A stretch of 64,000 nt of DNA, from assembly GCA_963834135.1 (NCBI GenBank), contig CAWIAN010000009.1:186001-250000 (forward strand). Reading direction: 5' to 3'. The number at the start of each line of letters is the position of its first letter. Positions within the stretch are counted from its first letter, which is position 1. This document shows positions 16,210 to 25,206 of this stretch, piece by piece. Position numbers and translations under genes: made by a program. The notes beneath the pieces are model-generated. The model worked only from the letters and a program-made list of their open reading frames with translations. It was not told the origin of the DNA and searched no databases. This DNA comes from Bog-257 sp963834135. GTDB taxonomy: Bacteria > Acidobacteriota > Terriglobia > Terriglobales > Acidobacteriaceae.

Positions 16210-18825
16210 CTATCCCTTACCCAGCGGCCGGATTTTTGCTTCGTCGACAATCATGCTGGATTGCGACTGATCGCCATTCTGGCCTTCAGGGGCGGCCTCG
16301 GAGCCGTTCCCCATCAGCAGGGCGGCGGCGCTGGGATCCACGGCGCGCAGACGAAGGTCGCGTTGCGGGAACGGGATCTCGATACCCGCCCGATCCAACA
16401 GCTCCATGATCGTAAGCGACACGTCACTCTTCACCTTGGTCCAGTTGCTTTCCTGCATGACCCAGAACTGGAGCTCGAAGTTGAGTGAACTGTCGGCGAA
16501 TTCCTTGAAATACACCACCGGAGCTGGCGAGGTGAGCACGCTCTCATGGGCAGTGGCTGCCTGATCGAGCAATTTCACTACCAGCGCGGCGTCGCTGCCG
16601 TAGGCTACGCCCACCGGTAGTTCCACCCGGCGCAGCGATTCCGACAGCGTCCAGTTAATGACCTTCCCCGAGATGAAATTGCCGTTCGGAATAATGACCT
16701 CGGCGCCCTGGAAGCTTCTGACGGTGCTGGAACGAATCCCGATACGTGTAACCTTGCCGGTCGTGCCGTCGACGTCGAGCACGTCGCCAATGTGAATCGG
16801 CCTTTCGAACTGCAGAATCAAGCCGGAGATGAAGTTGTTGACGATGTTCTGCAATCCAAAACCGACGCCGACGCCGAGCGCGCCGGTCAGGACGGTGAAC
16901 TTGTTCAGCTCTACTCCGCCGGTATTGATGGCGAAAAAGAAGACCAGCAGCAGCAGCAGGTAATGAAGCATCGAGGAGATGAGCTCAGGCAGTCCGCGAG
17001 ACAGATGGAACCGGCTGAGAAGTTCCTCGCGCAGCAGGAAGCGAATGGCGCTGGACATGCCGTAGCCGACCAACAGTATCACGAAGAACCCGATCACGCC
17101 GCCCAGGGTGATCCCTACCGATCCGCCGGCAATGTGAAAACCCAGCACAGCGGTAATGCCGTCACCGATCCAGTCGCTCCAGCCCAGCAGGTTGACCGTG
17201 GCAATCAGCCAGATCAGGATGCCGATCCACTGAAATACCCGAGGAACCCAGCGCACGATGCCGTCGTGATACATGCGAACAACCGCCAACTGTTGCGCCG
17301 ACGGCCTCTCCACACCTTCCATCACCAGGAGAGTGAATATGCGCACCCCAGCCACCATGCTGATCGCGATGAAGGTGCTGTAGACGCACAAAATGCCCAG
17401 AAACTGCGAGAGCTTAACAAAGCCGAAGAGGTTGGCCACCAGTGACGCCGCCAGCAGTCCCACGGCCACACGAATTCCAAAGATCCGAAGCCAGGCCATC
17501 CGGCTCAATTTGCCGCTCTGGGAGATACGTTTTGGCCGCACTAGATAAGCGAACAACGCGAAGACCGCAGCGTTCGCCAGAAACTGCATCTCGCGCTTGT
17601 GCGTCGGCGAAAAAGAAATCCAGGCGACGATCGCGTTGAAGGTATAGACCGCGGCAATGTAGTAGAGCAGTATGCGGAAGCGCGGATGGATGAGAGGCGG
17701 CAGAAGAATCAAGATCGGGATAAAGGACACCAGAATCACCAACCCGATCAGCGACAGGGGAGCAAGCGGGGCCAGCAGGTAGGCAAACAGCAGCGACGGC
17801 ATTACTCCCAGAGCAATCCAGTGCCGCGCAATGTGCAGTGCCTGCGCCTGTTCATCGGTCTCTGCCCGCATACCTTGCGTGCTCAAATACAAGCGGTAAG
17901 CAGCGACAAGAGAAAATACCAAAAGCACGAGCAGGCCGAAAATCGCGCCGCGAGTCTGTGTGAGGAAGGCGCGTATCCCCTGGAGACGACTGTTGGCGCT
18001 TTGGAAGAGTTCTTTATTTTCGCCGCTCTGCCTCCTCTGCTCCAGCTGCCAAAGCGGCAGGCTGTCACGCTCGAAGATTCGGCTGTCGACTTCTTCGCGC
18101 GCCTTTTGCAGGCGATCCAAGATGTCGATCGCATTCTGGTCCTGGCCGGCAGCGCGGATCTGCAGGTTGACGATCAGCCGCAATTCATCCTGCGCAAGCT
18201 TCGTGACACGCTGCAGATCCGTGACCGACCTCTGCAGCACGTCCAAGGTGGGACCCAGGTCCGGCGTGGAATCATTCTGCTTCAGAGTCTCGTTCCAGGT
18301 TGGCTGCTCAGCTTGCAGCTGTTGCACACCCGTCTGGGCTGCATTCGCCCAAAGCAGCAACTGACTCCGAAGGTCGCCAGTCTCCTTCTGCTTGGCCCTC
18401 CAGTAGTTTTCCTCCTCGCGCAGCTCCAGCGCACTAGGCGTACCGGAGAGCAACTCGTCAACTGCCTTCTGCCTGTTTTGCAGCAACTCGTCGCGCTCGT
18501 CCAGAGTCGACTTGATGGCGGCCAGTTGCGCTTGCGTAGGTAGCTGATCGGTAACGCTGCGCAGTTTGCGCTTCAGCTCCTCCGACGCCGAAGCCACATC
18601 TGGAAGCGAAATTGCCGCCGGAGCGCCAGAAGTCTGAGCGGCAGGAGCAGTCTGCGCGGGCGCCGGTGCCGGAGCAGGCTTAGACTGCCCTACACCGAGC
18701 AGAGACTTGACCGTGGAAGTCTGCGCCGTTCCCTCGACGGTCAGGCACAACATAGCCGCACACAAGATGACTATGCAGAAGCAGCGGCGGCCGAACCTTG
18801 CCCTCGATGATGGGAGCTGGAGCAT
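16210..18825 (-). CDS. Large MscS-family mechanosensitive channel
   Basis: The 871-residue inner-membrane protein resembles the MscK/MscM-size members of the MscS family. It has a signal sequence, a Pro/Ala-rich linker, a periplasmic coiled-coil domain of about 200 residues, then a series of hydrophobic helices from about residue 290. The MscS core is seen as LTGALGVGVGFGLQNIVNNFISGLILQFERPIHIGD, the glycine/alanine-patterned pore helix, followed by the beta domain (GTTGKVTRIGIRSSTVRSF, GAEVIIPNGNFI). These channels release solutes on hypo-osmotic shock. A second, shorter MscS protein is at 31446-33347. Confidence 0.93.
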   Translation of the reverse strand: MLQLPSSRARFGRRCFCIVILCAAMLCLTVEGTAQTSTVKSLLGVGQSKPAPAPAPAQTAPAAQTSGAPAAISLPDVASASEELKRKLRSVTDQLPTQAQLAAIKSTLDERDELLQNRQKAVDELLSGTPSALELREEENYWRAKQKETGDLRSQLLLWANAAQTGVQQLQAEQPTWNETLKQNDSTPDLGPTLDVLQRSVTDLQRVTKLAQDELRLIVNLQIRAAGQDQNAIDILDRLQKAREEVDSRIFERDSLPLWQLEQRRQSGENKELFQSANSRLQGIRAFLTQTRGAIFGLLVLLVFSLVAAYRLYLSTQGMRAETDEQAQALHIARHWIALGVMPSLLFAYLLAPLAPLSLIGLVILVSFIPILILLPPLIHPRFRILLYYIAAVYTFNAIVAWISFSPTHKREMQFLANAAVFALFAYLVRPKRISQSGKLSRMAWLRIFGIRVAVGLLAASLVANLFGFVKLSQFLGILCVYSTFIAISMVAGVRIFTLLVMEGVERPSAQQLAVVRMYHDGIVRWVPRVFQWIGILIWLIATVNLLGWSDWIGDGITAVLGFHIAGGSVGITLGGVIGFFVILLVGYGMSSAIRFLLREELLSRFHLSRGLPELISSMLHYLLLLLVFFFAINTGGVELNKFTVLTGALGVGVGFGLQNIVNNFISGLILQFERPIHIGDVLDVDGTTGKVTRIGIRSSTVRSFQGAEVIIPNGNFISGKVINWTLSESLRRVELPVGVAYGSDAALVVKLLDQAATAHESVLTSPAPVVYFKEFADSSLNFELQFWVMQESNWTKVKSDVSLTIMELLDRAGIEIPFPQRDLRLRAVDPSAAALLMGNGSEAAPEGQNGDQSQSSMIVDEAKIRPLGKG

Positions 18826-18882
18826 TCTCCCGCCATTATCGCCTAAAGTCGCGAGATTTGAACGGATTCGAGACAGGCGTCC

Positions 18883-19206
18883 TCAGGCGCGATCCAACTC
18901 GTCCAGCATGCCTTCCATTTCAGCCAGGGCGTGCTGATTACGGGTTCGCCGGGCCGACTCCATTCCCTGTTGCAACATGGCGCGCGCCTCATCGTTGCGT
19001 TCTGCCCGTGCCAGCGTCTGGGCGGCCATGAAGTAGCCATTTGTGTAGTCGGGATGCGACGCCAATAAATGCTGGAATTCGGCCAAGGCCGCGTCAGTAT
19101 CGCCTGAGCCGGAGTACTCCAGCCCCAACGCATAACGGGCAAACGCATCATCAGGATTGGCGGTCAGAAGCTCTTTTAACGCGGCTACACGGCTCTCGTC
19201 GGGCAT
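18883..19206 (-). CDS. Small tetratricopeptide repeat protein
   Basis: The 107-residue protein consists of about two and a half TPR units: DDAFARYALGLEYSGSGDTD, YTNGYFMAAQTLARAERNDE and a final helix pair (QHALAEMEGMLDELDRA). It has no signal peptide. GGAG lies seven bases before the ATG at 19206. It sits 57 bp upstream of the MscS gene on the same strand, so the two may be co-transcribed. TPRs mediate protein-protein contacts; no partner can be named. Confidence 0.88.
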   Translation of the reverse strand: MPDESRVAALKELLTANPDDAFARYALGLEYSGSGDTDAALAEFQHLLASHPDYTNGYFMAAQTLARAERNDEARAMLQQGMESARRTRNQHALAEMEGMLDELDRA

Positions 19207-19326
19207 GTCGACTCTCCGTTGTCGATCATCGCACGAGGTCCTGAGCTTGGGAAGTGCACACCTCGCTGGTGGCGAAACAGTACGCCCATTACAATTGGCA
19301 TTTACTTACGAATCGAAGAGGAAGCC

Positions 19327-19740
19327 GTGGCCTGTCCTTTTTTCATGCCCGAACAACGAATCGAATCTGACTGGCCTTTTCCGCAGCGCCTGCCACTGGC
19401 TGCCGGATGGTCCGGAGTGTGTACCGCTCCCGGCCACGACGGAGTTCATCCCTCCGAAGATGAACTGAAATCAGGATGCAATCTCGGTTACGCGAAGACT
19501 TGCACGCGTCTTCCCGCCGATCGCCACGCCGATGCAATCCGCTTTGCGCTCGGCGAAGAGTGCGACGGCATCCTGCATGTGCGATTTGCCAGCGAGCTCG
19601 CCTACCTTCCTGCCTCACACGGCGAGCTACTGTATGAAAAAACATCGACGACGTGGCTGCTCAAACATGAAGACGCACGCGTGCAGCGCATGGCGGAGTG
19701 TTATGTAGAGATTCAGTTGCAGCGGCGCGTCAAGCCCTGA
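19327..19740 (+). CDS. Conserved-looking cysteine-containing protein, unknown
   Basis: I do not recognise this protein. From the GTG at 19327, preceded by AGAGGA, it has 137 residues; the frame is open further upstream but that part looks non-coding. It begins ACPFFMPEQRIESDWPFP, then GWSGVCTAPG, then CNLGYAKTC, giving four cysteines at positions 3, 32, 51 and 59, a spacing that could hold an iron-sulfur cluster or zinc. The second half (IRFALGEECDGILHVRFASE) looks like a mixed alpha/beta domain without Cys conservation cues. It is followed 41 bp later by the thioesterase. Confidence 0.65.
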   Translation: MACPFFMPEQRIESDWPFPQRLPLAAGWSGVCTAPGHDGVHPSEDELKSGCNLGYAKTCTRLPADRHADAIRFALGEECDGILHVRFASELAYLPASHGELLYEKTSTTWLLKHEDARVQRMAECYVEIQLQRRVKP

Positions 19741-19781
19741 TCTTGAACGGCTTTATCGTTCAGGACTAGTGAAAAAAAGAT

Positions 19782-20291
19782 ATGAACGACGAAACGGAAA
19801 CGAATCTACGACCGAGGCCGGTGAGCGAGTCGAAATCAGAGATGATCGAACTCGTTCTGCCGAACGACACTAATCCGCTGGGAGCGCTGCTCGGCGGACG
19901 GCTAATGCACTGGATCGACTTGGCAGGAGCGCTGGCTGCGCATCGGCACTCGCACTCTTACGCTGTCACTGCCTCGATGGACCACATTGATTTCCTTGTG
20001 CCTGTACATGTGGGCGACATGGTCATCCTGCAGTCGGCGGTGAACCGCGTCTTTCACACCTCGATGGAAGTCGGCGTGAAGGTGCTGGTCGAGAACTATA
20101 TTTCGGGCACTCGTCAGAAAGTGGCGACCGCTTATCTGACCTTTGTTGCCGTCGATCGTCATGGCCGGAAACTGGCGGTCGCGCCGGTGATTCCGGAAAC
20201 CGATGAAGACAAACGCCGCTACGAGGGCGCGCAGCGCCGTCGCGAAGCTTCAAAAGTCGAGCGTGAGCGGCGGAAGGCGGCCCGGGGATGA
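19782..20291 (+). CDS. Acyl-CoA thioesterase, YciA/BACH-type hotdog fold
   Basis: The 169-residue protein has the hotdog thioesterase signature LPNDTNPLGALLGGRLMHWIDLAGALAA, with the catalytic Asp in the WID segment and the glycine turn before it, followed by DHIDFLVPVHVGD. The C-terminus is a basic helix (RRREASKVERERRKAARG). The family hydrolyses acyl-CoA esters in the cytoplasm. Its stop overlaps the start of the next gene (ATGA), so the two are translationally coupled. Confidence 0.93.
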   Translation: MNDETETNLRPRPVSESKSEMIELVLPNDTNPLGALLGGRLMHWIDLAGALAAHRHSHSYAVTASMDHIDFLVPVHVGDMVILQSAVNRVFHTSMEVGVKVLVENYISGTRQKVATAYLTFVAVDRHGRKLAVAPVIPETDEDKRRYEGAQRRREASKVERERRKAARG

Positions 20292-21851
20292 AGCTGCGTC
20301 ACTTGGTTGCCGTATCCACGGTATCGCTGAGCTTGCTGGCGGGCCTGGCCGCTCAGGAAAAAGATGCCGAGCAGAAGGTCGCCGGCAATCCGCCGCAGGC
20401 GGTCGATAAGTCGAAACCGGCAACCGAAGCGCCCAAGGGAGGCGACACGCAAAAGGAAACGCCGCCCATCGTCACTCACCATGAAATCCATGTAGGTGAA
20501 CGCGTCCTGCATTACACCGCAACCACGGGAATGATGCCGATCCGCAACAGCGAAAGCGACGAAGTCGAAGCCAACATGTTCTTCGTCGCCTATACGCTGG
20601 ACAATGCCGGGCCCAATCGTCCGCTGATGTTCTCGTTCAATGGAGGTCCGGGCTCGGCTTCGATCTGGCTGCACATCGGCGCAATCGGGCCGCGCCGCGT
20701 AAAGATGTTGCCCGACGGAAGCATGCCTCCACCGCCCTTCGAGTTGATTGACAACCAGCAGACCTGGCTCGACCAGACAGACCTGGTCTTCATCGACCCC
20801 GTAGGAACCGGCTACAGCCGTGCCAGCAAGAAAGACTTCGAGAAGAAGTTTTACGGATTGAAGGGCGACATCTCGTCCGTGGGCGAGTTCATCCGCCTGT
20901 ACCTCACCCGGTATGAACGCTGGACCTCACCGCTCTTCCTCGTGGGCGAGAGCTATGGCACCACGCGCGCGGCCGGGTTGAGCGGATACCTTGTCGATAA
21001 AGGCATTGCGCTGAGCGGCGTTGTGCTGGTCTCCTCTGTTTTAAATTTCCAGACGCTCCAGTTCTCCCGTGGCAACGATCTGCCCTATGAGGTGTACCTG
21101 CCGACATACGCATCCACTGCGTGGTTCCACAAGAAGCTGCCGCCCGATCTGCAGCAGAAGGATTTGCAGAGCGTATTGCGCGAGGCCGAAGAGTTCGCCT
21201 CCGGCCCCTACGCTGCTGCGCTCGGTAAGGGCGACACACTCACGCCGCAGGAGCGCCAGAACATTGTCGATCAACTCGCCCGCTTCACCGGTCTGGACCG
21301 CAGCGTCATCGAGGAAAACGATCTCCGCATCAAGCAGTGGATCTTCTGCGGCGAGCTCTTGCGCCACCAGCGGCAGATTGTGGGCCGCCTGGACAGCCGG
21401 TTCACGGGACCGCTTTCGACCGGTCCTGAAGGCGACTTCTACGACCCGACGATGGCCGTGATACGTCCGCCGTTCACTGCGACCTTTAACAACTATGTGC
21501 GCGCCGACCTTGGGTATAAGAGCGACGTTGAATACAACGTGCTCGAAGGGTTGCCGCACTGGGACTGGGGCTCGGCCGGAGAGGGATTTCCGGACACCAG
21601 CGAATCGTTGCGCCAGGCGTTCATCAAGAACCCATACATGAAGCTGTTTCGTCGCCTCAGGCTACTACGACCTGGCGACACCGTACTTCGCCACCCAATA
21701 CACGCTGAACCACATGAACCTGGAGCCACAGCAGCATCAGAAGATCACGCTGGGCTATTACGAGGCCGGGCACATGATGTATCTCCGCAGCGACTCGCTG
21801 GACCATCTCAAGCAGGAAGTCTCGGGGTTTCTTGGGAACGCGTTGAAGTAA
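20288..21851 (+). pseudogene. Secreted S10-type serine carboxypeptidase-like protein, frameshifted
   Basis: The gene begins with a signal peptide (LRHLVAVSTVSLSLLAGLAAQ) and a disordered linker, then an alpha/beta-hydrolase fold of the S10 carboxypeptidase type: FSFNGGPGSASIW forms the oxyanion region and LVGESYGTTRAAG the nucleophile elbow. At the T-run 21647-21649 the reading frame changes: the expected continuation (FVASGYYDLATPYFATQY, then YYEAGHMMYLRSDS) lies in the next frame and stops at 21851. Those segments should carry the catalytic Asp and His. Without the extra T the protein would have about 520 residues. As written, the original frame runs on with unrelated sequence to 21904. Confidence 0.85.
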
Positions 21852-21860
21852 GGGAAACGG

Positions 21861-22427
21861 CTATCTTCCCTCCACTTCCTTCTGCCCAGCGAAATGATAG
21901 GTGATGCCGTTCCAGTCGTACGCGTACACGGTATAGATAACGTCGCCGTCTTTCCTGGAGCGTGGGACGCTCACAGCGATGATGCCGTTGGTCGCATCGG
22001 CGGCCGCGCTGCCGAAATCCGTATCGCAGAACCCGGTGCCGTTGGGAGGCTGCTGCACGGACCACACTTTCTTGAACTGTGTCGCCGAGAACTGCCGAAA
22101 AACGTTGATGGTCAGACAGTTTTTCTCGCCGGCGTAGGTGACGAACAACACGTCATGCCGGCTGGCAAGGCCTTCGAGGTCGACATTTCCGATACGCGAA
22201 TTGTCGTCCTTTTCATCCGTTCCATCGGAGGCCATCCTCCACATCTTGCGAATCAGAGACGGATCGAGCCCAGTTGTCTTTGCCCACTTCTCCTCGTCGG
22301 CCCGGTGAACCTTCTTCCAGTCTTGAGCAGAAGCGGTGCTACAGGCGGCGATCAGAAAACAAAGCAGAAGAAATCGATGGAGGCGAGACTGCCAGAGACA
22401 CTCGATTCTGACCTGACGGCTATTCAT
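21861..22427 (-). CDS. Small exported protein, possible lipoprotein, unknown function
   Basis: From the ATG at 22427 the protein has 188 residues. The N-terminus is a signal sequence (RLHRFLLLCFLIAAC) whose LIAAC could be a lipobox; cleavage after ASA is the alternative. The rest (VHRADEEKWAKTTGLDPSLI ... VPRSRKDGDVIYTVYAYDWN) is mostly beta-like and has no motif I recognise. It ends 9 bp from the restored stop of the convergent S10-like gene and lies 50 bp downstream of the reductase gene on the same strand. Confidence 0.7.
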   Translation of the reverse strand: MNSRQVRIECLWQSRLHRFLLLCFLIAACSTASAQDWKKVHRADEEKWAKTTGLDPSLIRKMWRMASDGTDEKDDNSRIGNVDLEGLASRHDVLFVTYAGEKNCLTINVFRQFSATQFKKVWSVQQPPNGTGFCDTDFGSAAADATNGIIAVSVPRSRKDGDVIYTVYAYDWNGITYHFAGQKEVEGR

Positions 22428-22477
22428 CGTGGCGGGAGCAACATATCTAGAAGCCGTTTCAGCTGCTAATTGCGTGT

Positions 22478-23239
22478 TTAATCGTACCGCTCGAACACAA
22501 TCTGCTTGCGGTCCCAACCCATCTCTTCCATCAGCATCTTGCGGTTATGATCCACCATGTCGTTCAACCCGCAAATGTAGGCAATCATCTCCGGATGTCC
22601 GCGGACAATTTCCCGCACATGGTCCTGCACATAACCGCGGCAACCCTGCCACTCGTCTTTGCAGCGGCTCAGCGTACAGACGTAATGAAAGTTGGGATGC
22701 TCGCGATCGATCTGCTCGAACTCTTCCTTGTAATAGATGCCATGTTCGTAGCGCGTTCCAAACACCAGCCAGATGTGCCGGCCCTCATTACGCTCGGGCT
22801 CGGCAAACAACCACTGCACCATGCTGCGGAAGGGCGCGATCCCCGTTCCGGTGGCGATGAACACGGCATCATGCTTGGGCTCGCGCATGACAAACAGACC
22901 ATGAGGACCGTGGAAGGTGACGTCCGTTCCTACTTCGATGTCGCACAACCAATTCGACATGAAGCCATTCTCGACACGGTTGAGGACGACGTCGAAGGTG
23001 CCGTCGGTCCGTGGCGGCGAGGCAATGGAGTAGGCGCGAGTGTGCCATTTGCCGTCCGGCTTCTGCTCGCGAATGGAAACGAACTGGCCAGCCTTGAAGG
23101 GAAACTGCTCCAGTTCATTCACCTTGAACTCCAGGTGTTTGGAGTCGGGCGAAACCAGCACCGACTTCGTTAGTTTGGCCGTTAAAACCTTTTTCTCAAA
23201 CTTTGTATGTTCCTGGGGCTGGGTCGTCATGTTCAGCAT
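22478..23239 (-). CDS. Ferredoxin-NADP+ reductase-like FAD/NAD(P) oxidoreductase
   Basis: The protein has about 253 residues and follows the plant/bacterial FNR layout. The FAD domain has RAYSIASPP (the RxYS flavin motif), and the NAD(P) domain has VFIATGTGIAPFRSM and YICGLNDMV. The C-terminus ends KQIVFERYD, as in bacterial FNRs of the Azotobacter type. It transfers electrons between NAD(P)H and ferredoxin or flavodoxin; no ferredoxin gene is nearby. The start could be the ATG at 23239 or 23230; the frame is open to 23302. Confidence 0.87.
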   Translation of the reverse strand: MLNMTTQPQEHTKFEKKVLTAKLTKSVLVSPDSKHLEFKVNELEQFPFKAGQFVSIREQKPDGKWHTRAYSIASPPRTDGTFDVVLNRVENGFMSNWLCDIEVGTDVTFHGPHGLFVMREPKHDAVFIATGTGIAPFRSMVQWLFAEPERNEGRHIWLVFGTRYEHGIYYKEEFEQIDREHPNFHYVCTLSRCKDEWQGCRGYVQDHVREIVRGHPEMIAYICGLNDMVDHNRKMLMEEMGWDRKQIVFERYD

Positions 23240-23421
23240 TTGTCGGCGAGTGATTACTCCCCCAAGAGGGTCGCATTCCTTAGCCAAATTTGCAAAGTAC
23301 ATTTTGACGGCAACCGGAATGCCCCTTTATTTAGACGGAACTGTGCCACGCCAGTAGGCCAATGTCTACGGGTTTTCGGCGCTTGAGGACTAATTGAACC
23401 GAACACTGCGGGTTAGAAGGA

Positions 23422-23455
23422 CCTGCACACGAGTTCCCTTCAACTCGTGTGCAGG
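23422..23455 (-). terminator. Perfect 14-bp hairpin at the end of the dha operon
   Basis: CCTGCACACGAGTT pairs perfectly with AACTCGTGTGCAGG around a 6-nt loop, 21 bp downstream of the HAD gene stop. There is no strong U-run after it on the minus strand, so it may be a weak terminator or an mRNA 3'-end stabiliser. Confidence 0.6.
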
Positions 23456-23475
23456 TTCACATTCGTAATGCTGCA

Positions 23476-24264
23476 TTAGACCTTCGCTGTGGCCTCGACC
23501 AGGGCCGTCAAGTGCTCGAGCCTTACGTAGTCTGAGATGTTGGCTCCGGCGCGATTTGCCAGCACCTTCGCCTTCGGACCAGCCGGCTCGCCCAGCGAAT
23601 CCACCACGAAGTCAGCCTCGCTGAAATCTTCGTTCTTCGTGTATTCACTCACCGTCACGATCACCGGAATGTGAGCGGCATAGGCCGCCAGCATACCGTT
23701 GCGCGAATCTTCCACCGCCACGCAATTCTGCGGCGGCAGATTTAAGCGCTCCAGCGTCAGGTTGTAGATATCGGGGGCGGGCTTCTTCTTCGGCACAATA
23801 TCTCCGGAGAGCACCAGAAACTCGCGGGCCAATTCTTCGCCAACTGCGCGGCGTAACACCGCCTCGACCGCTCCCGGCGCCGAAGTGGAAGCTACAGCGA
23901 GTTTCCATCTCGCATCGAGAGCCTCCTGCGACAAGCGTTTGATGCCGGCACGGGGAGGAATCTGTCCCGAGTTGATGATCTCCTGGTAGATCGCTGTCTT
24001 TTCTTTGTGCCAGCTCGCCACCAGCGCTTTGCGCTCTTCCTCGCCTTCAGGAGGAGCAAAGCGAGCCCGAAAATCGGCATCGTTAAAGAGGCTAGCCATC
24101 CGCTCCTTGCCGCCGCCGATCTCCAGCTTGGCTCCATATTGCTCTTTCGACCACTGCCACGGAACGCCGAGTTTCTTCCACATCCGGTTAAACGCGACCA
24201 GATGTCCGTCAGGCTCGGTATCTCCCAGGACTCCATCGCAATCGAAAATGAGCGCTCTATCCAT
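23476..24264 (-). CDS. HAD-superfamily sugar-phosphatase-like hydrolase (CbbY type)
   Basis: The 262-residue protein starts RALIFDCDGVLGDTEPDGH, the HAD motif I with the nucleophile Asp. LAVASTSAPG is motif II, the Lys of VPKKKPAPDIYNL is motif III, and VAVEDSRNGMLAAYAA is motif IV. The helical cap between motifs I and II places it in the CbbY/phosphoglucomutase-like subfamily, which dephosphorylates small sugar phosphates. The ATG at 24264 overlaps the end of the aldolase gene by 8 bases. As the last gene of the glpP-associated operon it probably acts on an intermediate of the same pathway. Confidence 0.9.
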   Translation of the reverse strand: MDRALIFDCDGVLGDTEPDGHLVAFNRMWKKLGVPWQWSKEQYGAKLEIGGGKERMASLFNDADFRARFAPPEGEEERKALVASWHKEKTAIYQEIINSGQIPPRAGIKRLSQEALDARWKLAVASTSAPGAVEAVLRRAVGEELAREFLVLSGDIVPKKKPAPDIYNLTLERLNLPPQNCVAVEDSRNGMLAAYAAHIPVIVTVSEYTKNEDFSEADFVVDSLGEPAGPKAKVLANRAGANISDYVRLEHLTALVEATAKV

Positions 24265-25132
24265 GGGCGTGTACCGCCATTTCAGCTTTGCCGGCGCTGC
24301 CAAAGACTTCCATGAAGCCCTTCGCCATCGGCACCAGCGTCTCCTTGACGCTGATCATTACCTTCAGCGGATCGTGTTCCTGCGGCTTCGCATCCAGGTA
24401 CTCGCGATACGCGTCGCAGTACTTGATCTTCAACATGGTGGAGATGTTCACCTTTGCGCAGCCTTGGGCGATCAACCGCTTGAACACGTCATCGGCAAGC
24501 CCAGTGCCGCCGTGCAGCACGATCGGCGTCGGATGTGCGTTGACGATCTCGCGCACGCGCTGGAAGTTGATCTTCGGTGCCGATTTGTACAAACCGTGGG
24601 CGGTCCCAATCGCTGGAGCAAAGGAATCGATCCCGGTCTGCTCGAGAAATTCTACACACTTGTCGAGAGGAACCAGTCCGCCTTCCTCCTCGCTGCCAAC
24701 GCCGTCTTCCACGCCACGGACGGCTTCCAGTTCGCCCTCGACCGCAGCTCCAACTTTGCGCGCCATCGCTACCACTTCCTTGCACTGACGCAGGTTGTCT
24801 TCGTAGCTCAGTGTGGAAGCGTCGAAGAGAACAGAATTCCATCCTGCATCCAGGCACGTCTTGATCATCTTTACATCAGGGCAATGATCCAGATGTAAAG
24901 TTGCGGGGATGGAAACCTGGGACGCCATCTCCTCGAACATCCGCTGAATCAGCTTGGCGCCAAACAGCTTCACGGTTTTGACCGATACCTGCACAATCAC
25001 CGGAGACTTCGCCTGTGCCGCGGCCTCCAGCACAGCCGCCATCGTGAGATCATTCACAATGTTGAAAGCCGGCACACCATAACGCTCTTCAAATGCAGGG
25101 CGCAGCAGCTCATTCATCGATACGACAGCCAT
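24257..25132 (-). CDS. Class II (zinc) ketose-bisphosphate aldolase
   Basis: From the ATG at 25132 the protein has 291 residues, typical of class II fructose/tagatose-bisphosphate aldolases. The zinc site is visible: LHLDHCPDVKM (His and the catalytic Asp), the Glu region VEGELEAVRGVEDG, then TAHGLYKSAP and IVLHGGTGLADD with the two further histidines. These enzymes split or join a ketose bisphosphate with dihydroxyacetone phosphate. The exact sugar cannot be told. The gene lies between dhaK (74 bp, with a terminator-like hairpin) and the HAD phosphatase (overlap). The frame extends 30 codons upstream through that hairpin, which I take as non-coding. Confidence 0.92.
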   Translation of the reverse strand: MAVVSMNELLRPAFEERYGVPAFNIVNDLTMAAVLEAAAQAKSPVIVQVSVKTVKLFGAKLIQRMFEEMASQVSIPATLHLDHCPDVKMIKTCLDAGWNSVLFDASTLSYEDNLRQCKEVVAMARKVGAAVEGELEAVRGVEDGVGSEEEGGLVPLDKCVEFLEQTGIDSFAPAIGTAHGLYKSAPKINFQRVREIVNAHPTPIVLHGGTGLADDVFKRLIAQGCAKVNISTMLKIKYCDAYREYLDAKPQEHDPLKVMISVKETLVPMAKGFMEVFGSAGKAEMAVHAHG

Positions 25133-25149
25133 GATTTCTTCTCCCAAAA

Positions 25150-25184
25150 GAAGGCCTTTGGGCAACGATGCGGCAAAGGCCTTC
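25150..25184 (-). terminator. Intercistronic terminator-like hairpin between dhaK and the aldolase
   Basis: On the minus strand GAAGGCCTTTG pairs perfectly (11 bp) with CAAAGGCCTTC around a 13-nt loop and is followed directly by TTTTGGG. It begins 22 bp after the dhaK stop and ends 17 bp before the aldolase ATG. It may reduce expression of the distal genes, or be a second target of antitermination. Confidence 0.65.
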
Positions 25185-25206
25185 GGAAAACCAAACACCA
25201 TTTGCT

